A stretch of DNA of 10,077 bases from the NCBI GenBank assembly GCA_013365365.1, contig JABVXU010001103.1, positions 1 through 10,077 of the forward strand, written 5' to 3'. The notes under the pieces are model-generated. The model searched no databases. It had not been told where the DNA came from and saw only the letters and a program-made list of their open reading frames with translations. Below, in pieces: positions 1 through 9,600 of this stretch. Numbering within the stretch: the stretch's first letter is position 1; each line of letters starts with the position of its first letter. The translations under genes were made by a program, and so were the position numbers. The DNA comes from Cruorifilaria tuberocauda. Taxonomy: Eukaryota > Nematoda > Chromadorea > Rhabditida > Onchocercidae.

Positions 1-78
1 TATAACGAAAAATATTATAATTTTTAATTATAATTTAATTTATAACAAATAAGCAAAGTATAAGTAAAACAACGGTAC

Positions 79-100
79 TTTTACTAGTTTACTAGTAAAA
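79..100. repeat. Perfect 10 bp inverted repeat
   Basis: TTTTACTAGT, two T bases, then ACTAGTAAAA form a perfect 10 bp palindrome with a 2 nt centre. It could form a short hairpin in intron RNA. No function can be assigned. Confidence 0.6.
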
Positions 101-230
101 ATTACTTAAAACAATATAATGCTTGTAATATATAACGAAAAATATTATAATATTTTAATTATAATTTGATTTAATTTAAATATTTTAATTCAAGATTAGA
201 ATACAACGAAAAATATTAATAACTATTTTC

Positions 231-440
231 AAGGTAATTTTTAACTTAAGTTGATAAATAAATAATAGTTATTTTTAAAGTAATTTTTTAACTACCTATA
301 AATCTGATAAATAAGTAATAGGTATTTTTAAAGCAATTTTTAATTACCTGTAAAGCTGATAAATAAATAATAGCTATTTTTAAAATAATTTTTAACTACC
401 TGTAAATCTGATACATAAGTAATAATTATTAAAGTAATAC
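231..440. repeat. ~50 bp tandem array carrying copies of exon A's donor
   Basis: Four degenerate units of 50-53 bp start near 231, 281, 334 and 386. Each has the plan TAATTTTTAACTACCTGTAA, then a CTGATAAATAAGTAATA-like part and a TATTTTTAAAG-like part. The block TACCTGTAAAGCTGATAA at 345-362 equals the + strand sequence across the real exon A donor (438-455). The array therefore arose by duplication across the exon-intron border. Confidence 0.85.
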
Positions 441-646
441 CTGTAAAGCTGATAATCCTAACGGTAAACCAAGCGTAAAATGTAATACAACCGGAAATAT
501 TTCCGGCCAAAGATGAGCTAATGTATAAGCAATTGAAAGGCGCAAATTGTCAAATAGCAAACGTCCTTCTTCAATACCTTTGACAATTGATGCAAAATTA
601 TCATCCGTAAGAATGATATCTGCTGCTTGTTTTGCTATATCACTAC
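441..646 (-). CDS. Exon A: end of P domain, M5 and start of M6
   Basis: Acceptor TTTAATTTAG, two bases completing Gly, then 68 codons to donor CAG|GTATTA in phase 0. Residues 1-36 ([32 protein letters not shown]) match the end of the P domain and the stalk into M5 very closely. M5 reads [20 protein letters not shown] against [20 protein letters not shown], followed by [10 protein letters not shown] leading to M6. In M5 the Glu that binds transported cations is kept, but the adjacent Ser and Asn ligands (Ser775 and Asn776 in mammals) are His and Leu. The following exon, with the CIDLGTDMVP-like M6 motif, lies beyond the left edge. The donor is copied several times in the adjoining intronic repeat. 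Confidence 0.94.
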
Positions 647-3600
647 CTAAATTAAAGTAATTATTGATTTTCTAATGATAGAAATACTCTGATCTTATCA
701 CTTTATCATAGTTATATACTGTATATTGTTTAATTTCGATTATCAGCTCCTATCACTTAACACTTTTTCAATCTTATCATTTACATCATTACTTGATATC
801 ACAAATCATTCATTCATTCTTGTGACGAATAAATATTATTTAAACTTTTCAAAATTAATATTATCAAATTTATTATAAAAAATTTGAAAAAACAAATTCG
901 CCTCATTTACTTTTGTTAAAATTAAAAGTTAAACAAGTTCTAAAGTTTTCAAATCAAAACAAATTCTGTCTTACTCTTGTTGGAATTAAAAAGTAAAAAA
1001 TTTCAAATCAAAGTAATTAATCTCTGAAACGTATTGAAATCAAAAATTGAGATAAAGTTTATTTTATTTCCTTTTTTTTCTCTTATAACATCATTAAATA
1101 GTTATGTTAATTAATGATAAATAGTTAATAAATATAGTAAATTAAAATTAAATAATTAAATAGTTAATTAAATACATATAAAACTAAATAAATGAACAGA
1201 TAAATAGTTCGCAAATACAAATAGTTAATTTAAATTAAATAATTAATTACTTCAATACCTATAACTATTACAAATTAATTAAATATTTATAAGATTATTA
1301 CAAATTAAATGAATAGTTTTACGATTTCATTATTTTAATTTTACCATTTCATTATTTTAATTTAAAGACTAATAATGTTACTTAAGTTCTCATCATCAAA
1401 TAATATCATGAAAATATGGAACTAATTCAAGTTTATTCTCCCAGAGGAATAATATCAAAAAATAACAATACATACAGCAAATGAGAGTACTCTATTTATG
1501 TATAATAGCTAATTTCATGATTTCAACTTAATTTAATTCAATAGCTAATAGTGATTTCCATTAATATATTAAATTAATATTGTATTAAAAATAAATATAT
1601 TAAATTAAAAATATATTAAAAATAAAAATTAAAATTAAACAATTAAAAAAATATATATTAAATTAATATTATATTAAAAATAAATATATTAAATTAAAAA
1701 TATATTAAAAATAAAAATTAAAATGAAATAATTAAAAATCAAAAAAAAATATATTAAATTAATAAATTAAAATGATTTTTCTTTTCTTCCGTAAAATAAT
1801 TCTTTTCAACAGGAATACAGAATGCTCGCTAACCTGTAATTCCCATAGCAATACCGATATTAGCACATGCAAGAGCTTCCGTATCACTAACACCTTGACC
1901 GGTAACAGCAACTATTTCACCACGTTTTCGACATTCTTCAATAATTCGAAATTTTTGATGTGGATTTGTCCTAGAATTAAATTTTAATTAAATTTGAATT
2001 AGTTTACTGAAATCTTAAAAAATAAATTAATTATCATATTATCTTACTTATCTTTTTTCTACTCTTTTCAGTAATTTTTTACTCTTTTCTATTAATGATA
2101 AAGTATATGTTTACCTTGCAAAAACAATATACTTCTTCTTGAGTAATTCATTCCAGCCATATTCATCCAAACGATCCAAATCATCGCCTATCACGATACT
2201 CCAATTTGCTTCCATTTGCTTTGCACTAATTACACTTAATTTTAAATGATCATGACCACTTGATTCAACCTATAAATTAATAGTACTATTAAGTAATTAT
2301 CATTACTTACAAATTAACTAGTATTACTTACAAATTATTGTATTATTAATCAGTTAGCATTTCTTGCAAATTAATGTATATTAATTATCATTACTTACAA
2401 ATTAATTAGTATTACTTACCAATTATTGTGCTATTAATTAGCATTGCTTACAAATTAATGCACTATTAATTAATTATCATTACTTACAAATTAATTAGTA
2501 TTACTTACAAATTAATGTACTATTAATTAGTTAGCATTGCTTACAAATTAATGTATTATTAATTATCATTACCGACAAATTAATTAGTATTACTTACGAA
2601 TTAATATACTATTAATTAGTTAACATTGCTTAGAAATTAATGCACTATTAATTAATTATCATTACCGACAAATTAATTAGTATTACTTACAAATTAATAC
2701 AATATTAATTAGCATTGCTTACAAATTAATGTACTATTAATTAACTATCATTACTTACAAATTAATTTGTATTATTTACAAATTATTGTACTATTAATTT
2801 ATTAGCAATAGTTATTATACTATTATTTTTGTCAATTGTCTCATTGTTTTATTATATTATGATTACACGATAAGCTATACAATGAAGAAAAAGCTAGGTT
2901 CAAAGTTTAGAAATAAAAAAATACAATTAAAATGATTATATAATTGATAGAAATATCAATGGGAATTATTAACACTAAATGAAATTAATACTTATAATAC
3001 AAATTTAAATCTGTCAAGTTTAAATTTAAATTTAACAGATTTAAAGTAAAAAATATAAAGAAGAGAGAAATCGTGATATGAATTATGAAATTTTAACATA
3101 TAATTTTGAATTCTTAATTTACAGTAACTAATTTCAAATTTAACAGTGATAAAAAGAAGATAAAGAAATTAAATTCGAAATAGAAAAGGAATTAATCAAT
3201 CAATCTAATTAATCAAGAAAGAAATTAATTAATTAAAATTCAAGAATTAATTCTCTCTTCAATACTATTCGCATATTGAAATATTAACCTCGATTATAAC
3301 AATTAAATTCCTAACCTGTTAATTTAATTAATGTGATTTAATTTAATTAATATGATTACTTCTACTTACAATTAGTGGCGCTATGAAGAAAAAACAAAAA
3401 GGAAAAAGGGTAAAGGTTAATTCACTAAAATTTATTTTTAAAATTATACCGTTTCATCACCAATACCAATAAGTCCAATTTTCCGGGCTATTGCTACCGC
3501 AGTTGTTGCATGATCACCTAAAATACTGATAAAAATTTGATAAAAATTGCGAAATTTTTTTTTCTTCCTCCAAGTGGAATGAAAATTAAAATTTTAATTT

Positions 3601-6600
3601 TTTTTTATTCATTGATAAATCATGTGCTATTTAAAAAATAGCAAAAAATATCGTGATTTTTTATAGTTAATAGAATTTTAGTATATTATGCATGATTAAT
3701 ATGTTGATTAAAAGGTTTCGGAATCTTTTAGCATATTAGGATGGTTTTTTTAGAGTCTATGAAATTCATATTTTCATGTTTTAAGTTTTTAAAGGTTTAT
3801 TTTAGTTTTAAATTCAATGCTTCTTTGTTCCTATACATGCCAACACAGATGCATTGAAACATTTACTGATAGCATTGATAGTTATTACTTAAGCAGATTC
3901 ATAAATAGTTAGTAAATTTTGAAGATTAATAATCAGGCCAGAAATAACTCAAGTAATTAAATGTTTAAATTTAAAAAAGAATTTAAAAAAGTTTAAATTT
4001 AGAAAAGAATTTAAAAAAGAAATAATTTAAAAAAGTTAAGTTCAACGCTTCTTTATTCATATATATGCTAACAGATTGTATTATGAACACAAATCTGTTC
4101 AAACATTTACTGATAATTACTTTTGATAAACTCATTGATAGCTACTAGTTAGGCAGATTTATAGGTAATAGTAAATTTTGAAGATTAAGACTAAGACTAG
4201 AAATAGGTCAAAGTTACATATTAGTTCATATTATATTACTTATTAGTAAACAATATATGATTATTTCGACATTTAATTGTTTAAGTTATTTCTGGCCTCA
4301 TTATTAATCTTTAAAATTTACTATTTATGAATCCGCTTAAGTAATATATTTCTGGCCTCATTACTAATCTTTAAAATTTACTAACTATTTAAATATAGCT
4401 TAAAAAATCAATATATATATTAATACAATATATATATGTAAATATATTTTATAAATGCTACTTTACATTTAACTTTACATCTTTACATTTAGCTTCACAT
4501 TTACTTCTTTACATTTACTTTACCTTTACAATTTACATTCAGCTTTTTTGTTTTTCAATTAACTAATTATTTGGTTGTATTTAATGAAATTAAAAAAAAA
4601 AAAGAAACCTATAAATATACCTGTAATCATATAAACCTTAATTCCAGCTTCTTTACATTGCTTTATCGCATTTGCTGCATCATCCCTAAATAAGCAATTA
4701 CAACAACAAAAAAACTTTGAAAAAGAAAATTGTTTTGCAAAAAATTTTAAATTCATCTATTTTTAGCTTCAATTTTAGCATTGCTATGCTTTTGTAGCCA
4801 ATAAATTTTGGAAATAAAGCATGAATGAATGAATGAATGAAAAAAGAAAATACAAAAGCTTACCGAGGTGGATCAATTAGTGCTATCATTCCTAAAAGTG
4901 TTAAATTTTCCAGCATGATATCAGAAGATGTAAACTTCGCATTTGCATTACTGTTGAAAAAACGCTTTATTGCAAATGCAAAAACTCTTTTTCCCTCATT
5001 TCCAAAATGCTCCCAAGCTATCTGAAAGAAACTTTTTTTTTGCAAAAATCAAAAAATTTGCAAAGTATTCTCACTTACTACTGTCAAAGTATGGATTAAA
5101 TAAAGTAATAAGTATTAGTATAAGTAATAAGATAATGTAATAAGTGTTACAGTATGAATTTTAAATTAGCTTACTAATTGCTGCTAAAGTATAAATTATA
5201 AAGTAACAGAGTATAGATTTTAAATTAGCTTATTACTTTCCTAATGCTATTCCAAAGTTACACAGTGCAGATTTTAAATAGGCTTATCACTATACTATAA
5301 AGCTTATTACTTACTACTGTTATTCGAAAGTTACACACAGTATAGATTTTAAATTAACTTATTACTTACTACTACTAATTACAAATTATAAAGTTAAATT
5401 ACACAAGATTAAACATATTCATGTAATATGAATATGTATAATATGAATAATCAAATTAATAAATTAATTTATTCATTTTGGAATTTTTTAAATTAAATTA
5501 TGTATGTTTACTTATTTTAATCTAACTAATCATAACAACTTATCAAATTCCACGACAGAAATTATCACGTACACTATTTACTCAAGTAAGTATGGATAGT
5601 AAAATATTCTTGCTTATTACTTACTACTGTTAAAGCATTGGTTATAAAGTTAAATTACATATGAATTAAGCAAATTCATATAACATAAATAACCGAATCA
5701 ATAAATAAATTTATTTATTTTAGAATTTTTTTTTATAGTTTATATGCTTACTTTGTTTACTCATTGCTAAAGTATGGATTATAAAGTTAAATTACACAAA
5801 ATTTAACAAATTCATATAACATGAATAACCAGATTAATAAATTAATTAATTATTTTATGGTTTTCTTATTATTAAATTACATAATTCCACTTTGTTTACC
5901 CCATCTAATCATATCAGCTTATCAAATTCTTAGCTAATCATATCAGCTTCTCAAATTCTTAACTAATCATATCAACTTATCAAATTCCTGTTTAATCTAA
6001 CTAATTATATCAGTTTATCAAATTCTTAACTAATCATATCAGCTTCTCAAATTCTTAACTAATCATATCAACTTATCAAATTCTTGTTTATTCTAACTAG
6101 TCTATGAGCTTATCAAATTCTTGTTTAATTTAACTAATCATATCAGCTTATCAAATACTTAACTGATCATATCAGCTTATCAAATTCTTAACTAATCATA
6201 TCAGCTTATCAAATTCTTGTTTATTCTAACTAATTATATCAGCTTATCAAATTCTTAACTAATCATATCAACTTATCAAATTCTTGTTTATTCTAACTAA
6301 TTATATCAGCTTATCAAATTCTTGTTTAATCTAACTAATCATATCAGCTTATCAAATACTTAACTGATCATATCAGCTTATCAAATTCTTGTTTAATATA
6401 ACTAATCATATCAGCTTATCAGATTTTAACTATCATATGAGCTTATCAAATTCTTGTTTAATCTAACTAATCATATCAGCTTATCAGATTTTAACTATCA
6501 TATGAGCTTATCAAATTCTTGTTTAATCTAACTAATCATATCAGCTTATCAATACTTAACTGATCATATCAGTTTATCAAATTCTTGTTTAATCTAACTA

Positions 6601-9600
6601 ATCATATCAGCTTATCAGATTTTAACTATCATATGAGCTTATCAAATTCTTGTTTAATCTAACTAATCATATCAGCTTATCAAATTCTTGTTTAATCTAA
6701 CTAATCATATCAGCTTATCAAATTCTTGTTTAATCTAACTAATCATATCAGCTTATCAAATTCTATGACAGAAATATTATCTATACCATTTTCTAAACTT
6801 TCTTCACCAGAATATAAAAAGTTTATTTACTTCGCGATATAGGTAACCCTAATAACAAAAAAAAAAAAAAAGAAAAGAAGCAAACTTTCGATAAATTTGA
6901 TAAACTTTTTTTTTTTGTTTTTGCTTAACGTTTGTTGTTTACATACTTACGTTTGAGCGTTCACCTGGCACTCATGACGAAGTTTTTCATCAATTGGTAA
7001 ACATTCATCGTTAACTTGTAAATTACTGCAATATTTTAGAACAACTTCTGGTGCACCTTTAATCATCATGATAAAGATAGCACCATTATCATCATCATTA
7101 TCATTTGATTTATCATTCATTCCTTTCTTATCTTTTTTCATTTCCGATAGTGCCGTAACATCACGTGCAATCACCAAATGATACCGACGAACCGAATTAA
7201 ATGGCATATCAAGAACTGTCTGGAAAACAAAAAATTTTTTGATTTTTTTTTGTAGTAACAAAATTTTCTTCTTTTCCCCTACATTTCGTTATCTTTCAAA
7301 AATCTATTAATTGCATAAATTCGTAAAGTACTTATTGTCATTGTAAGATAAATAATGGTAAAGTAAGATAAATGAAGGTAAGATACAAGAGGATAAGGCA
7401 AATGAAGGTAAGATAAATGAAGGTAAAGTAAATAAGAGTAAAGTAAATGAAGGTAAAGTAAATAAGAGTAAAGTAAATGAAGGTATGATAAATGAGGTAA
7501 GGTAAATGAGGTAAGGTAATGAAGTTGAAGTAAATGAAGGTATGATAAATGAGGTAAGGTAAATGAGGTAAGGTAATGAAGTTGAAGTAAATGAAGCTGA
7601 CGTAAGTGAAGCTGACGTAAATGAAGCTGACGTAAATGAAGAGATTTAAAATTATTATTCGATAAAATTTTTTTCTAAAAGTCTTTTTTTATATTCGTTA
7701 TTCGTTATATCTATAATATTTTTCGATCATTTCAATATAAAAAAGGAATTATTTGAAATTTAAAAAAAAAAATTAAATCCTTATTAAATTACATTATAAT
7801 TTAAAATCTTTTTTTAATATTCGCTATTAATTATCATTATTCGTATAATTATTCGTTATCTCTATAATATTTCTTAATCATTTCAAAATAAAAAAAAAGG
7901 AATTATTTGAAATTTAAAAAAAAAAAATGAAATCTTTATTTAATTACATTATAATTCATTCGAATTTTCTCCACCGATGAAAACATTTCCACGTAACGAA
8001 GTAACGCAACGTCTGTTGGTAAACCGTAAATATGATCATGCTCCAATACGTTATTCTCTCGTTGACACTAAAATTCGTCGTTTGCATTTTTGAATTTTTT
8101 ACTTTTTATTTTTGATACAAAGAAAAAAACATGTAAGTTTAAGTTTAAATCGAAAAAAACATTCCACATAATTTTGTTAACTTAACTTATCGTTTCATAA
8201 GTAAAATATATATTCATTAGAATTATAAGTTAATTTTGAATTTATTTCAATTTTAATATACCATTTTTTTTTTACTTTAATAATTTTAAATATAATTTTT
8301 AGTATAATTAAAATACAATTTAATGAGTATAATTTTAATTTACTGATTTAACTTATCATGTTGATTGATATATATATATTCATTAGAATTATAAGTTAAT
8401 TTTGAATTTATTTCAATTTTAATATACTATTTTTTTTTACTTTAATAATTTTAAATATAATTTTTAGTATAATTAAAATACAATTTAATGAATAATATTT
8501 TTAATTTACTAATTTAACTTATCATGTTGATTGATATTGAAGAATTACTTACTTTTTAATACTAAAATAAATTCGTTTGTATTTTTTTCATTGAAGCAAA
8601 AAAAAAAAAATGTAACATTTGTGAATTTTTCATGCGTAAAGTGTGTATTTGTTACAGTTATAAGTTTAAAATTTTGTATCAATTTTACTTTGTTACTTTT
8701 TAGACTTGTCATGTTGAATGATAACGATGTTAAATTCATCAAGAATTACTTAATTTATTATCTAATTTTTTTAAAAAAAGAAAAACTTTAAATGGTGCGA
8801 GAAAGAATTATGCTTATCATCGGCTATTTTGAAATTTTTTTAAATTGATGATCACCTGTAAAATATTTCATAAAAATAAAATGAATTAACTTTTATTAGT
8901 TATCATTTTTCTTCCTCTCTTACATTTCATTATATGTACTTGACCTTTCGTTTTTTTTTAATTTTGCTCTAATAACTTTTATGAAATGCTGTAGAATTCT
9001 ATATTACTTTAGTTTTGTTAATTTTACTACTTAATAGCTAAATAATTAAGTTTAAACTTTGACCTCTGACTCCTGAACTTCACCACTCTTTTCCTGAATA
9101 TTATCAAAATTGCAAGCACTTTTTGGTTCCATCACGCTATTTTGCATTCCAAACATCATCGATGGCTTTCCGGTATCGGAATTCCTGAGATACGGTTTTT
9201 TTCAGACTTTTTAGAAATTGGCATTTTCTAATAGTTCAAATGAATATTGACAAATATTTACTAATAATAGCAATTAATAAAAATAATAAATTATTTGACA
9301 TAATTTCACAACCCTTTCCTATCCATAATTAGTTAATTGATTGATAAAATTGATAATTGATAGAACCGGAAACTTTAGTATACTTTTACTTTCCTGTTCA
9401 GTAAGGCTTCCGGAAAAATTCCGCAAAAATTTATCGTTTTTTTCTTCTTATAAATTATTAACTAACAGGACAGTAAATCGTTTGTTGACCTGACCCACTT
9501 TTAACATCTTTCCTGAAACCTTCGATGAAGCTTCTTTTTCCGATTCTAAATATCCTGATTTCCGAATACATTCGAAATGTGCTCTATTGCAAACACTCAT

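Larger units (their letters stand above)
1..440 (-). other. Intron 3' of exon A (partial), repeat-filled
   Basis: No coding frame is visible. It holds a direct repeat (1-20 and 131-150, TATAACGAAAAATATTATAA), a short palindrome at 79-100, and a ~50 bp tandem array from about 231 that runs into exon A. Confidence 0.75.
2270..3449 (-). other. Intron between exons D and C
   Basis: About 1.18 kb. The exon C side is filled by a tandem array (2276-2815). The rest is unique A+T-rich sequence with a small inverted repeat at 3004-3045 and, on the sense strand near the donor, an unusual pyrimidine tract (about 3383-3420) followed by a possible 11 nt microexon. Confidence 0.8.
3518..4620 (-). other. 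Intron between exons E and D
   Basis: About 1.1 kb with no coding frame. It contains a diverged direct duplication (about 3816-3960 and 4036-4215), inverted copies of part of it at 4271-4390, a short AATTTAAAAAAG run, and a CTTTACATTTA array next to exon E. Confidence 0.8.
5022..6964 (-). other. Largest intron, between exons G and F
   Basis: About 1.94 kb made almost entirely of repeats: a four-copy TATAGATTTTAAATTAGCTT family (about 5149-5366), a three-copy ~120 bp family (from about 5395, 5648 and 5780), and the large 29/38 bp array (5903-6763). No conserved coding segment is seen. Confidence 0.85.

Noticed and set aside
1772..1987. Plus-strand open frame of 71 codons
   Set aside because: It is the antisense of exon B, whose minus-strand translation matches the conserved ATPase hinge region. 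The plus translation is low-complexity and matches nothing.
4837..5025. Plus-strand open frame of 62 codons
   Set aside because: Antisense of exon F, which carries DPPR and other family motifs on the minus strand.
5903..6763. CRISPR-like regular array
   Set aside because: Units follow each other directly or with a repeated TTGTTTAATCT block. There are no unique spacers, no cas genes, and the context is a eukaryotic intron.
7220..7261. Extension of exon G upstream to a Met codon
   Set aside because: The extension is poly-Lys/Phe from A/T runs, and the acceptor TTGTTTTCCAG at 7220 gives a gap-free join to exon H that fits the family.
7600..7640. Three GCTGACGTAA elements as bZIP (CREB/ATF-like) sites
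   Set aside because: They are consecutive units of the local tandem array. Nothing beyond the repeat itself supports a regulatory role.
8531..8791. Overlapping open frames on both strands
   Set aside because: Phe/Lys/Asn-rich low-complexity translations in A+T-rich intron, with no motif, no splice-consistent role and no composition difference from the surroundings.
8848..8861. 14-base match (TTACAGGTGATCAT on the minus strand) to the spliced exon E-D junction, hinting at retro-inserted cDNA
   Set aside because: The match stops abruptly on both sides with no further coding similarity, so chance resemblance of an acceptor-like TTACAG to the junction is more likely.
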